From assembly GCA_009841005.1 (NCBI GenBank), contig VXMR01000151.1, positions 1 to 51,151 on the forward strand: DNA of 51,151 nucleotides, in the 5' to 3' direction. Made by a program: the position numbers and the translations under genes. Position 1 is the stretch's first letter, and every line of letters starts with the position of its first letter. This document shows, piece by piece, positions 15,400 to 24,346 of the stretch. The notes beneath the pieces were generated by a model. That model made no database searches. It worked only from the letters and a program-made list of their open reading frames with translations, and had not been told where the DNA came from. The stretch comes from Gemmatimonadales bacterium. GTDB lineage: Bacteria; Gemmatimonadota; Gemmatimonadetes; Palauibacterales; Palauibacteraceae.

Positions 15400-17238
15400 T
15401 CAGGGAGTCACCGAAACGAAGCCGCCCGGCGACATCTCCTCGATTCCCATTCCGGAGTAGGGATGCTCCGGGTCCTGGCCGGCGTACGGCTTGAGCAGGT
15501 CGAAGGTCCGCATGTCCCAGGCCGCCGTCGGACAGCGCTCCGCGCACAGCCCGCAGTGGATGCAGAGGTCCTCGTCCTTCACCATGACGCGTGCCGTCTG
15601 CGGCAACGCCTCGGAGACGTAGATCTCCTGTTCCGTGTTATCGGCCGGCGCGAGCAATCGCGTGCGGAGGTCCGCTTCCTCCCCGTTGTGCGTGATCGTG
15701 AGGCAGTTGAGGGGACAGATGTCGATGCAGGCGTCGCACTCGATGCACAGGCTCCCCGTGAAGTGCGTCTGAATGTCGCAGTTCAGGCAGCGCTCGACCT
15801 CGGTCAGCGTCTGCTCGATGTCGAACCCCTCCTCGACTTCCGTCTCGATGCTCTGGAGGCGCTCCTCGAGGCGGACGTGCCGCATCTTCCGGCGGGCCGC
15901 GTACTCGTAGTCGTTCGAGTAGCTCCACTCGTGGAGGCCCATCTTGGCGCTCACGAGGTTCATGTGCTCGGGCGGGCGCTTCCGGAGGTCCTCGCCACGG
16001 CAGTAGGCGTGGATGGAGATCGCCGCCTGGTGCCCGTGCTCGGCCGCCCAGATGATGTTCTCCGGGCCCCACGCCGCGTCGCCGCCGAAGAAGACGCCCT
16101 CGCGCGTGGACATGAACGTCGTGCGGTCGACGACGGCTTCGCGCCACTTGTTGAAATCGATCCCCGCATCGTCCTCGATCCAGGGGAAGGCGGTCTCCTG
16201 CCCAATGGCGAGGATGACGGCCTCCGCGGGGAAGAACGCCTCGTCGAGCTTGGTCGAGACGAGCCGCCCCTCGTCGTTCTCGTGCCATTCCACGATGTCG
16301 AAGTTCATCCCCTTGAGGACGCCGTCCTCGATGACGAACTCCGTGGGCGAGTGGTTCTCGACGATGTCGACGAGTTCCTCTTCCGCGTCCTCGAGTTCCC
16401 AGGGGGAGGCCTTGAAGTACGGCTTCGACTTTCGGGCCATGACCTTGACGTTCGTGCCGCCGATCCGCTTCGAGGTGCGGCAGCAGTCCATCGCGGTGTT
16501 CCCGACGCCGATGACGAGGACGTTCTCCTCGATCGTGTTCGTGTGCCCGAAGGCGACGGATTCGAGCCAGTCGATGCCGATGTAGATGTGGTCGGTGTCG
16601 TACCGGCCCGGCAGGCGAAGTTCCTTGCCGCGCGGGGCGCCGGAGCCGACGAAGACGGCGTCGAAGTCCTGCTCCAGCAGCCACTTCATGCTCTCGACGG
16701 GCGCGTTGTAGCGGATGTCGACGCCCATGTCGAGGATGTAGTCGATCTCCTCCCACAGCACTTCCGGGGGCAGGCGGAACTGCGGAATGTTCGTCCACAT
16801 GAGACCGCCGGGGCGGTCGTTCTTCTCGAAGATCGTGACCTCGTAGCCGAGCGGCATGAGGTCTCGGGCGACGGTCAGCGACGCCGGGCCCGCGCCCACG
16901 CAGGCGATCCGCTTCCCGTTCTTCTGCTTCGGGATGTCGGGGAAGCGGGGAGTGATGTCGCCCCTGAGGTCGGCGGCGACGCGCTTGAGGCGGCAGATCG
17001 CGACCGGCTTCTCCTCGACCCGTACGCGCCGGCACGCGGGCTCGCAGGGGCGGTCGCACGTCCGGCCGAGGATGCCCGGAAAGACGTTCGACTCCCAGTT
17101 GAGCATGTAGGCGTCGTCGTACCGTTCCTGCGCGATGAGGCGGATGTAACCCGGTACGTTGGTGTGAGCCGGGCAGGCCCACTGGCAATCCACGACTTTG
17201 TGGTAGTAGTCGGGATTCCCGACGTTTGTTGGCTCCAC
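15400..17238 (-). CDS. GltD/NfnL-like NAD(P)H flavoprotein with N- and C-terminal iron-sulfur domains
   Basis: The 612-residue protein starts at GTG 17238 behind CGAGGAG. Domain order: an N-terminal cysteine-rich domain of the glutamate-synthase small-subunit type (C18, C22, then GRTCDRPCEPACRR); a FAD-binding fold (CVGAGPASLTVARDL, about residue 110); an NAD(P) fold (VIGVGNTAMDCCRTSKRIG, about 245); and near the C-terminus two ferredoxin-like motifs (CIECDACIDICPLNC and CIHCGLCAERCP). It therefore has the parts to move electrons between ferredoxin and NAD(P)H. It is first in the operon with korA and korB, which makes it the likely electron outlet of the 2-oxoacid oxidoreductase. It is not a true glutamate synthase subunit: no gltB is present. 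Confidence 0.88.
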   Translation of the reverse strand: MEPTNVGNPDYYHKVVDCQWACPAHTNVPGYIRLIAQERYDDAYMLNWESNVFPGILGRTCDRPCEPACRRVRVEEKPVAICRLKRVAADLRGDITPRFPDIPKQKNGKRIACVGAGPASLTVARDLMPLGYEVTIFEKNDRPGGLMWTNIPQFRLPPEVLWEEIDYILDMGVDIRYNAPVESMKWLLEQDFDAVFVGSGAPRGKELRLPGRYDTDHIYIGIDWLESVAFGHTNTIEENVLVIGVGNTAMDCCRTSKRIGGTNVKVMARKSKPYFKASPWELEDAEEELVDIVENHSPTEFVIEDGVLKGMNFDIVEWHENDEGRLVSTKLDEAFFPAEAVILAIGQETAFPWIEDDAGIDFNKWREAVVDRTTFMSTREGVFFGGDAAWGPENIIWAAEHGHQAAISIHAYCRGEDLRKRPPEHMNLVSAKMGLHEWSYSNDYEYAARRKMRHVRLEERLQSIETEVEEGFDIEQTLTEVERCLNCDIQTHFTGSLCIECDACIDICPLNCLTITHNGEEADLRTRLLAPADNTEQEIYVSEALPQTARVMVKDEDLCIHCGLCAERCPTAAWDMRTFDLLKPYAGQDPEHPYSGMGIEEMSPGGFVSVTP

Positions 17239-17454
17239 CGTTTCTCCTCGGGCTTACCCCGCCCGACAGGCGCTCCGTTCCCCGGCCCGTGAGTCGCTTG
17301 GAGACATAACCGCCCGCAATCGTAGGGGACGAGGGGGATTGTCGCCAGTTCTTCGTTGCGCCGGCGGGAGTGGCGGCGGGCGCGGCGCGGGACGGGCGGC
17401 GGGCGCGGCGGGCGGATCGTTGCTGCGGCGCCCGCAGCCGCGGAAGTTGAGCGC

Positions 17455-18732
17455 ATGCAAAAACAGCCCGTGCACACGGTTGCCGGCGGGGCTCACCTCT
17501 TCCGGCGGGACACGGCGGCGAAGCTTGGACGGATCGCCGGAGGATATCTCGACCGGTACGCGGCGGACCCCGCTTCCCTCGCCGATGCCCTGGGAGATCT
17601 CCTTCCGCCGGAGACCGCCGAATCGGTGCACCGGCGCGTGCGCGTCAAGCTCGAACGCGAGCCCGTCGAGTGCTTTCTGATCGACTTCGAGGATGGGTTC
17701 GGCGTCCGGTCCGAGGCGGAAGAGGACGAGGCGGCGACGGCGGCGGCGGCGGAAGTCGCGGCGGGGACGGCGGCGGGTGGTCTCCCGCCCTCGCTCGGAA
17801 TCCGCATCAAGTCGCTGTCGGAAGCCACCGGCGGACGGGCGCTGCGGACGCTCGAACTCTTCCTTGCCGGGTTGGCGCGGACGGGGGGGGAGCTGCCGGA
17901 CGGGTTCACGGTGCTTCTGCCGAAGATCGTCGACGCCGGGCAAGTGGAGAGGCTCGCGACCGCGCTGGATCGGCTCGAGGCGACGCTCGGCCTGCCGGAG
18001 AATCGGGTGGGCATCGACCTCATGATCGAGACGCCGCAGTCGCTCGTGGCGCCGGACGGACGCATCGCCGTGCCCGGGCTGGTCGCCGCGGCGGGGGGGC
18101 GGTGCCGCACCGTGCATCTCGGAGCGTACGACCTCACGGGCGCCGTGGCGGTCGCGGCGGAAGCCCAGACGCTCGGACATCCGTTGTGCGACATGGCCCG
18201 GCAGCTCCTTCAGCTCTCGCTCGGCGGGACCGGCGTTCGGCTGGCGGACGGGGCGACCAACGTGCTCCCCGTCGAGCCGCACCGGGGGAAGGCGGAGATC
18301 TCGCCGGCCGAGCGCGGGGAGAACGCGGCGGTCGTGCATGACGCGTGGCGCCTGCACTACGCCGACGTGCGGCGGTCCCTGAGCCAGGGGTTCTACCAGA
18401 GCTGGGACCTCCACCCGGCGCAGCTCGTCTCCCGCTATGCGGCCGTGTTCTCCTTCTTCCTGGAGGGTCTGGACGCGGCGGCGAGCCGGCTCGACCGTTT
18501 CGTGAGCGCAGCGGGACAGGCCATCCTCACGGGGTCCGTGTTCGACGATGAAGCCTCGGGCCAGGGTCTCCTGAACTTCTTTCTCCGGGGGCTCGCGAGC
18601 GGCGCACTGACGGCGGAGGAGGCGGCGCGTTCCGGCCTCACGCCCGCCGAACTCGAGACCCGCTCCTTCCCCGCCATCCTGGCAGGCCGCAGCAAGACCC
18701 CGCCTCAGCGCCCGGAGCGGCGCGGCGGGTGA
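17455..18732 (+). CDS. HpcH/HpaI/CitE-like aldolase superfamily protein
   Basis: The 425-residue protein resembles the citrate-lyase beta / HpcH aldolase barrel: FLIDFEDGFG near residue 75 (metal-binding acidic motif), GIRIKSLSE, VGIDLMIETPQSL (metal Glu) and TVHLGAYDLTGAVAV. It is longer than typical CitE (about 290) because of a C-terminal helical extension after SWDLHPAQLVSRYAAVF. This matches a bacterial subgroup annotated only as aldolase-like. Start ATG 17455 is chosen because everything upstream in frame is low-complexity Arg/Gly. The next gene overlaps by 4 nt (GTGA), so both are probably one functional unit. The reaction and substrate are not determinable from sequence. Confidence 0.82.
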   Translation: MQKQPVHTVAGGAHLFRRDTAAKLGRIAGGYLDRYAADPASLADALGDLLPPETAESVHRRVRVKLEREPVECFLIDFEDGFGVRSEAEEDEAATAAAAEVAAGTAAGGLPPSLGIRIKSLSEATGGRALRTLELFLAGLARTGGELPDGFTVLLPKIVDAGQVERLATALDRLEATLGLPENRVGIDLMIETPQSLVAPDGRIAVPGLVAAAGGRCRTVHLGAYDLTGAVAVAAEAQTLGHPLCDMARQLLQLSLGGTGVRLADGATNVLPVEPHRGKAEISPAERGENAAVVHDAWRLHYADVRRSLSQGFYQSWDLHPAQLVSRYAAVFSFFLEGLDAAASRLDRFVSAAGQAILTGSVFDDEASGQGLLNFFLRGLASGALTAEEAARSGLTPAELETRSFPAILAGRSKTPPQRPERRGG

Positions 18733-19721
18733 TCGCCGCCTGGATCGACCGCGGCAGGGTCCGCGTGCGCGACGACCTCCCGCGGCCTTCCCCCGAGCCC
18801 GGGGAGGCCATCGTCCGGGTCCTGATGGCGGGAATCTGCGGGACGGACCTGGAGCTGCTGCGCGGATATCGCGACTTCTCGGGGATTCCGGGGCACGAGT
18901 TCGTCGGACGTGTCGAGGAGGGGCCGCCCGAGTGGGTCGGCGCGCGGGTCGTGGCGGAGATCAACATCACCTGCCGCGGGCGAAGGTTCGAGCCCCCCTG
19001 CTTCCCTTGCGCGAACGGGCGGCTCACGCACTGCCTTCGCCGCGAGGCGATCGGCATCCGCGGTCGCGACGGCGCCTTTGCCGAATGGCTGCGGGTGCCC
19101 GTCCCGAACCTGCATCGCGTGCCGGAGCCGCTTCCGGACGAGGTCGCCGTGTTCGCGGAACCCGTTGCGGCCGCGTGCCGCGTCCTGCGGCAGATCGAGG
19201 CCGACATCCGGCGCGACCTCGATCGTGGGCGCGTGACCCGGGCGCTCGTCGTAGGGGCCGGACGGCTGGGGCAGCTCGTGGCGCGGGTGCTGGCGCGTCG
19301 GCTGCCGGAGCTGGAGGTCGCCGGGCGGTCGGAGCGAAGCCTCGCGCGGGCTCGCGCGGCGGGTCTCGCCACCGTGTCGGCCGCGGCCGTGGAGGCGGCG
19401 GCCTACGATCTCGTCGTCGATTGCAGCGGCGCCTCGGCCGGCTTCGCCGTCGCCCGGCAGGCGGTTCGGCCACGCGGCACGATGATCCTCAAGAGCACGC
19501 ATAAAAATGAGTTAGACGTCGACATCTCATCCATTGTCGTAGATGAAATCCGACTGCTCGGCTCCCGGTGCGGGTCTTTCGACGACGCCCTGTTGACGCT
19601 GGAGCGAAGAGAGTTCGAGGTGCGCGATCTCATCGACGACCGGCTGCCGCTCTCGGCCGCCCCGGAGGCCTTCGAGCAGGCGGCGGAGGCGGGAATCGCA
19701 AAGGTGCTTCTCGTCCCCTGA
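18729..19721 (+). CDS. Zinc-dependent medium-chain alcohol dehydrogenase-like protein
   Basis: The 330-residue protein has the medium-chain dehydrogenase layout: catalytic-zinc region GICGTDLELLRGY near residue 36 and PGHEFVG near 55, then a lobe with four cysteines (C79 in NITCRGRR, then PPCFPC and THC), and a Rossmann fold starting ALVVGAGRLGQLVARVLARR near 175. The structural-zinc lobe is unusual: nine residues separate the first two cysteines where two are usual. The gene starts at GTG 18729 inside the stop of the aldolase gene (GTGA), so it is translationally coupled. It probably oxidises the product, or makes the substrate, of that aldolase (inference). Converges with the BNR-like gene. 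Confidence 0.87.
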   Translation: MIAAWIDRGRVRVRDDLPRPSPEPGEAIVRVLMAGICGTDLELLRGYRDFSGIPGHEFVGRVEEGPPEWVGARVVAEINITCRGRRFEPPCFPCANGRLTHCLRREAIGIRGRDGAFAEWLRVPVPNLHRVPEPLPDEVAVFAEPVAAACRVLRQIEADIRRDLDRGRVTRALVVGAGRLGQLVARVLARRLPELEVAGRSERSLARARAAGLATVSAAAVEAAAYDLVVDCSGASAGFAVARQAVRPRGTMILKSTHKNELDVDISSIVVDEIRLLGSRCGSFDDALLTLERREFEVRDLIDDRLPLSAAPEAFEQAAEAGIAKVLLVP

Positions 19722-19733
19722 CCCCGGCCGGGT

Positions 19734-20984
19734 TCAGTCGGAGAGGCGCACGGGGCGGACGCGGACGCCGCCTCCCTCGCCCGGGATCGTCCACGCGAAC
19801 AGGAGTTCGTCTCCCAGCCGCACCATGCGCGGGAATCCGCTCGAGCGCTCGCCGGCGGTCTCGGAGATGAGGAGGGGCGGCTCCTGCGAGCCGTCCGGGT
19901 GGACGCGGCGGACGAGGACGCGCGGGGCGTCGTTCGAGGCTTCGAGCCACACGACCGCCGCCGAACCGTCGTCGAGGCGCTCGATGTCCACGCGGCCCAG
20001 CGGCAGCCCTTCGTCGATTCGGATCCGCGGGCCGAAGCTCGCGCCGCCGTCGGCCGAGAAGGCGACGTACGCCTGCGGCGTGCCGCCGGCGCCAGTGTAC
20101 CAAGCGGAGACCAGCGCCGCTTCGTCGCCGCTCAACTGCGGCCCGTTCACCGGACAGCCGGGAATGACCCAGCCGTCGGTCGACACCGGAGCGGGCGCGG
20201 TCCAGCGCTCCCCCGCCCCGCGGACGACGGCGATATCGCGGACCTCGGATTCGCTCCGGTCGCGGTAGGCGGCGACGAGTCCGTCGCCCACGCGGGCCAG
20301 TGCGGTCTGGCAGCACTCGCAGGTCCGGTCGTCGAGGAGCACCTCGGGGCCCAGTCGGCCGTCCGGCGCGAGCGTCCGGAAGCGGACGGACATCGGACCC
20401 CGCACGGCGTGGCTGTCTTCCGTTATGTGCACGCCCCCGGCGGCGGCGCCCGCCATCGCGCGGGCGTCGAGCCAGGTCAGCGCCGCGCCGTCGCGCCACG
20501 GGACCATCGATACGAAGCCGTGCTCGGTCGGCGACTCGTCGTCGTGCGCCCGGAACGGCTCCGTCCACGTCATCCCGTCGTCCGAGGAGAGCGCCAGCAT
20601 GACGTGGTACGCGTACGGCGCCTCGGCCACCTTCTCCAGCCAGTGGACGGCGAGGGTGCCGTCGGGCATCTCGACCGACGAGGGGAAGTCGGCCCAGTTC
20701 ACAAACATGTCTTCCGACGTCCACACGGTGCGCGGCGCGGACCAGCCGTCCGCTTCGCGAATCGCCAGGCGCAGCGCGGGCACGCCATCCTCCGGCTCGG
20801 TCCACGTCAGGATCGTGCGACCCTCCGCGCCCACCGCGAGATGGGGTTCGCCGCTCGGAAATGGCCGCTCGAACTCGACATCCCCGGACTCCAGCGACAC
20901 CTGCCGTTCTGCGTCGCCGGCGCAGGCGCTGAGGAGTGCGCCGAGGGCGAGCGCACGAACCGGCCAGCCGGGACGGGTCCTCAT
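19734..20984 (-). CDS. Sialidase-like (BNR-type beta-propeller) lipoprotein of unknown substrate
   Basis: The 416-residue protein has a lipoprotein signal (ALALGALLSAC, lipid Cys 21). The remainder reads as a six-bladed sialidase-type propeller with Asp-box-like turns: SSDDGMTWTEPF near residue 130 and SADGGASFGPRI near 310, plus repeated 'W-L/E' strands. A cluster CECCQTAL near residue 210 is characteristic of a family usually annotated as 'exo-alpha-sialidase'. The catalytic Arg triad and Tyr of true sialidases cannot be confirmed, so enzyme activity is not claimed. It starts at ATG 20984, sharing one base with the permease stop codon, hence same transcript. Confidence 0.75.
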   Translation of the reverse strand: MRTRPGWPVRALALGALLSACAGDAERQVSLESGDVEFERPFPSGEPHLAVGAEGRTILTWTEPEDGVPALRLAIREADGWSAPRTVWTSEDMFVNWADFPSSVEMPDGTLAVHWLEKVAEAPYAYHVMLALSSDDGMTWTEPFRAHDDESPTEHGFVSMVPWRDGAALTWLDARAMAGAAAGGVHITEDSHAVRGPMSVRFRTLAPDGRLGPEVLLDDRTCECCQTALARVGDGLVAAYRDRSESEVRDIAVVRGAGERWTAPAPVSTDGWVIPGCPVNGPQLSGDEAALVSAWYTGAGGTPQAYVAFSADGGASFGPRIRIDEGLPLGRVDIERLDDGSAAVVWLEASNDAPRVLVRRVHPDGSQEPPLLISETAGERSSGFPRMVRLGDELLFAWTIPGEGGGVRVRPVRLSD

Positions 20985-22753
20985 CAGAAGTCGCCGGCCA
21001 CCTGAGGGGCGGACTCCACGCGGATCGTGAGGATGTCGATGTCGTGGTACTGCTGGTGGCGGATGGACGAAGCATAGTGCCGCAGCAGCCGAAGCGGAGT
21101 CTCGGCTTCGACGGGGACCCCCGCTGCCGCTTCGCTGAGCATCGCCAACTGATCCTCGACGTTCTTCTCATCCGTCGTCGCGATGAACTCGAGATCCGCG
21201 GCGGGGCCATCGCTGCTCGCGATGAGCAGGAGGCTTCGCGCGTCATCGGCTTCGGCTTCGGCCTCCTGGCGGCCGAGGATCAGCATCGTCTCTTCACCCA
21301 CCGCGCGCAGACGCGTCTCCATCTTCTCGTCCCAGCCTCTGCGCGCCGCGAACTTCACCAGGAAGGCGTCGACTTCCGACCACGTGTCGTCCGATAACCG
21401 GGTCTTCAGTCGGGCCCGACGGCCTCCCGTGACCTCCGAGAAGATGGTGAGCAGGATCACCGTGAGACCGCCGACCGTCATGCCGTTGCCGAGGAACTCC
21501 TCCCACGCCCCTGTGATATGCTCCGGGTAGATCCAGTCGAACTGGAAGACGATGCCCAGCCAGAACGCGACGCCGACCACGAGGCCGTTGCGGTAGTCCA
21601 GCCCCTCCTGGAGCAGGATCTTCATGCCGAAGACGAAGATCAGCGCCACCACGACGATGAAATAGGCCGCCACGACGGGGCCGGGGATCGCGATGATGAG
21701 GGCGAGCAGTTTCGGCAGGAAGGCGAACGCCGCGAAGACGACGCCAACGCAGATCCCGATGGCGCGAGAGGTGACGCCCGTGAGTTCGGCGACGGCGATG
21801 CCCACGCCGTAGGTCGTATTGGGGACGGTCCCCGCCAGACCGGACAGGAGGTTGCCGGCGCCGTCGGCCGCGATCGCGCCCTGGATGGAGCGAAAGTCGA
21901 TCGCGCGCGGCCTGCGCCAGGAGACCCGCTGAATCGCGATCGCGTCGCCAAGCGTGTCCATGGCGCTCACGAGCGTAACCATGAGGAAAGACGGGAGCAG
22001 GGCCCAGAACTCGGGGCGGAAGCTCAGATCGAGACCGGGGTACGCCAGGTCCGGGAGGCCGATCCAGTCGGCTTCGTAGACGGTGGACAGGTCGTAGATC
22101 CCGAATCCCAGGCCGGCGACGAGCGACCCGGCGACGATCCCGAGGGCCGGGGCCCACAGCCGGAGCGCGCCGGAGAACCGAAGCGGGACGAGGACCGTGA
22201 CGGCCAGCGTCACGCCGGCCACGACCGGACCGGCGGCGGCCGGGGCTCCGGCCGGGACTTCGGCGAGCTTCCGCAGGATCATCGGAGTGAGGGTCACCGG
22301 GATCAGGATCAGCACGGTGCCCGCCACGGTGGGCGTGAAGACCCGGCGCAGGAGCGCCATCCTGGACGCGAGAAGGAACTGGACCAGCGAGGAAGCGATG
22401 ATCAGCACCGCGAGCATGCCCGGGCCGCCCTGCTCGATGGCGGTGACGCTCACCGCGATGAATGCGCTCGTACTCCCCATGACGAGCACGTAGCCGGCGC
22501 CGATCCGTCCCACTCTGCGCGCCTGGATCGCCGTCGTGACGCCGCTGATCACGAGCGCCGCGAACACCGCCCACGACAGGTATTCGGCGCTGCCGCCCGC
22601 CACCGTGATCATGACCGTCGGCGTGAGCACGATGCTGGCGAGGCAGATGAGCGCGTACTGGACGCCGAGCCCGGCGGCCATGGGGAGCGGGGGACGCTCG
22701 TCGGGCTCGAAGCGCACGTCCTGGCGGGCGAGCCCGGAGCCGGAACCCGCCAT
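20984..22753 (-). CDS. NCS2-family purine/pyrimidine permease with a C-terminal cytoplasmic domain
   Basis: The 589-residue protein has about 12-14 hydrophobic helices over residues 25-435 and the NCS2 signature GNLLSGLAGTVPNTTYG near 300, preceded by SAMDTLGDAIA. It should import a nucleobase or similar compound by ion symport. After the last helix it carries about 140 extra residues not found in standard NCS2 carriers. They contain WSEVDAFLVKFAARRGWDEKMETRLRAVGEETMLIL, and end in LRLLRHYASSIRHQQYHDIDILTIRVES. The helix with 'RLRAVGEET' and the final strand resemble a GHKL-type ATPase-like fold, but this is a weak call. Coupled to the PLP decarboxylase upstream by a 1-nt overlap. Confidence 0.88.
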   Translation of the reverse strand: MAGSGSGLARQDVRFEPDERPPLPMAAGLGVQYALICLASIVLTPTVMITVAGGSAEYLSWAVFAALVISGVTTAIQARRVGRIGAGYVLVMGSTSAFIAVSVTAIEQGGPGMLAVLIIASSLVQFLLASRMALLRRVFTPTVAGTVLILIPVTLTPMILRKLAEVPAGAPAAAGPVVAGVTLAVTVLVPLRFSGALRLWAPALGIVAGSLVAGLGFGIYDLSTVYEADWIGLPDLAYPGLDLSFRPEFWALLPSFLMVTLVSAMDTLGDAIAIQRVSWRRPRAIDFRSIQGAIAADGAGNLLSGLAGTVPNTTYGVGIAVAELTGVTSRAIGICVGVVFAAFAFLPKLLALIIAIPGPVVAAYFIVVVALIFVFGMKILLQEGLDYRNGLVVGVAFWLGIVFQFDWIYPEHITGAWEEFLGNGMTVGGLTVILLTIFSEVTGGRRARLKTRLSDDTWSEVDAFLVKFAARRGWDEKMETRLRAVGEETMLILGRQEAEAEADDARSLLLIASSDGPAADLEFIATTDEKNVEDQLAMLSEAAAGVPVEAETPLRLLRHYASSIRHQQYHDIDILTIRVESAPQVAGDF

Positions 22754-24273
22754 CAGCCGCCGCCTCCCCCGGCGAGCGCTTGGGCGGGCGCCGCGGAGCG
22801 CCAGCGCTCGGGGTGGGCCTCGAGGCGCTCCACGGCCTCCACGAGCACGTGGAGCGCCAGGTCGATGGTGTCGAGGTGCGTCCGGAAGGCGAGCGCCGCC
22901 ATCCGCAGCCAGAACGTCCCGTCGATCGTCGTCGATGAGAGGAAGATCCTCCCATCGCGATGCGTTTCTTCCACGAGAGCCTGGTTGAAGGCGTTCGCGT
23001 TACCCGACTCTGGCACCCAGCGGTAGGTCACGACCGAGAGCTGAGGCTCCGGACCCACTTCGAATCCGAGCGCCCCGATCTCGCCGTGGAAGTAGCGCGC
23101 GAGTTCGAGCTTCTCCTCGAGGCAGGCCCGAAAGGGGGCTTCTCCATACAGGAGGAGCGGCAGCCAGACCCGGAGCCCGCGAAAGTGCTTCGTGAGTTCG
23201 GGGGATACGGCGGCGGGCGAACGACCTCCCCACTCGGACTCGACGGTGTCCTGCAGGTAGCTCGCGTAGTAGGCGTGGGCATCCTGGAGAGCCTCCCCGT
23301 CGCGGATGAGCACGGCGCCGGTGCCGTACGGCAGGAACATTCCCTTATGCGGATCGAGCACGAGCGAGTCCGCGCGCTCCATCCCGGCGAGCACGCGTCG
23401 GCAGTCCTCCACGAGAGCGAAAAAGCCCCCGTATGCCGCGTCGACGTGGAACCAGAGCCCTTCCCGCTCGCACACATCCGCGATGCGGTCCAGAGGATCG
23501 ACCTGACCGGTATCCGCGGTTCCGGCCGAGCCGAGGACAAGCCACGGCATGAGCCCTCGCGCCCGGTCCTCCGCGACGAGTTCGGCGAGCGAGTCGGGAC
23601 ACAGGCGGAGATCCCGGTCTCGGGATACCTCGCGCCGGACGGCCTCCGCGAGGCCGGCCACGCGGATCGCCTTGTGCAGGCAGTGGTGTGTGTGGGCGGA
23701 GGAATAGACGACGGCCCGCTCGTAGTCGCGCGCCCGGAGACCGGCCGCTTCCCGGGCCGTAACCACCGAGATGAGGCTGGCAATGGAGCCGCCCGAAGCG
23801 AGGTTCCCGTCGGCCCCGGCGGGGAATCCGGCGAACGACGCCATCCAGTCGAGGATCAGATCCTCGATCTCGACCGCGCCCGGCCCGGTGAATCGTACGC
23901 CCGCGTATTCGTTCGTCACCGCAGCGAGATAGTCCCCCAGCGACGAGGCGTAGATGCCTCCGCCCGGGATGTAGCCGAGATGTCCGCCGTGCGAGGGCAC
24001 GAGGCCGACGCCCGCCACGGATTCGTCGATCCGGTCGATGAGTCCGGCCAGGGGCTGCGGTCCGCGGCCGAATCCGAGCTTTCGGATCTCCCGGACGGCG
24101 GACTTGTCGTGCCGGTAGGCGGGCCGCTCGGGGAGTCCGTCGAGGAACCTCTGCGCGTAGGCGTGTACCTCGGCCATGAGGCGGTCGCGCTCGCCCGCGT
24201 CGGGGTCGAGCGGCCGCGCAGCCTCCTCCAGTTCCAGGATCCGTGACCGCTGTCGACTTGAGATCGAGCGCAT
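22753..24273 (-). CDS. PLP-dependent decarboxylase, aromatic-L-amino-acid decarboxylase family
   Basis: The 506-residue enzyme belongs to the group II PLP decarboxylases (tyrosine, DOPA or tryptophan decarboxylase type). Visible features are the cofactor lysine K310 in LVLDPHKGMF, Asp278 in FHVDAAYGG that holds the pyridine nitrogen, and His in AHTHHCLHKA stacking on the ring (about 194-201). SHGGHLGYIPGGG near 94 lines the substrate pocket. Length matches the family (about 480-500). The C-terminus ends in a Gly-rich run. It would make an amine and CO2 in the cytoplasm. Its stop overlaps the NCS2 permease start; decarboxylase, permease and lipoprotein form one coupled unit. Substrate is not determinable. 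Confidence 0.9.
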   Translation of the reverse strand: MRSISSRQRSRILELEEAARPLDPDAGERDRLMAEVHAYAQRFLDGLPERPAYRHDKSAVREIRKLGFGRGPQPLAGLIDRIDESVAGVGLVPSHGGHLGYIPGGGIYASSLGDYLAAVTNEYAGVRFTGPGAVEIEDLILDWMASFAGFPAGADGNLASGGSIASLISVVTAREAAGLRARDYERAVVYSSAHTHHCLHKAIRVAGLAEAVRREVSRDRDLRLCPDSLAELVAEDRARGLMPWLVLGSAGTADTGQVDPLDRIADVCEREGLWFHVDAAYGGFFALVEDCRRVLAGMERADSLVLDPHKGMFLPYGTGAVLIRDGEALQDAHAYYASYLQDTVESEWGGRSPAAVSPELTKHFRGLRVWLPLLLYGEAPFRACLEEKLELARYFHGEIGALGFEVGPEPQLSVVTYRWVPESGNANAFNQALVEETHRDGRIFLSSTTIDGTFWLRMAALAFRTHLDTIDLALHVLVEAVERLEAHPERWRSAAPAQALAGGGGG

Positions 24274-24346
24274 GATGCGATCCTATCCCTTTCGTTCGGG
24301 GGACGCGAGCGTTCCGGTCCCTTTGTCACCCATGGGAGGATCCCGC

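Noticed and set aside
19734-20984. Annotation as an active sialidase.
   Set aside because: The propeller and Asp-box-like turns are present, but the Arg triad and Tyr/Glu pair cannot be located, so only fold similarity is claimed.
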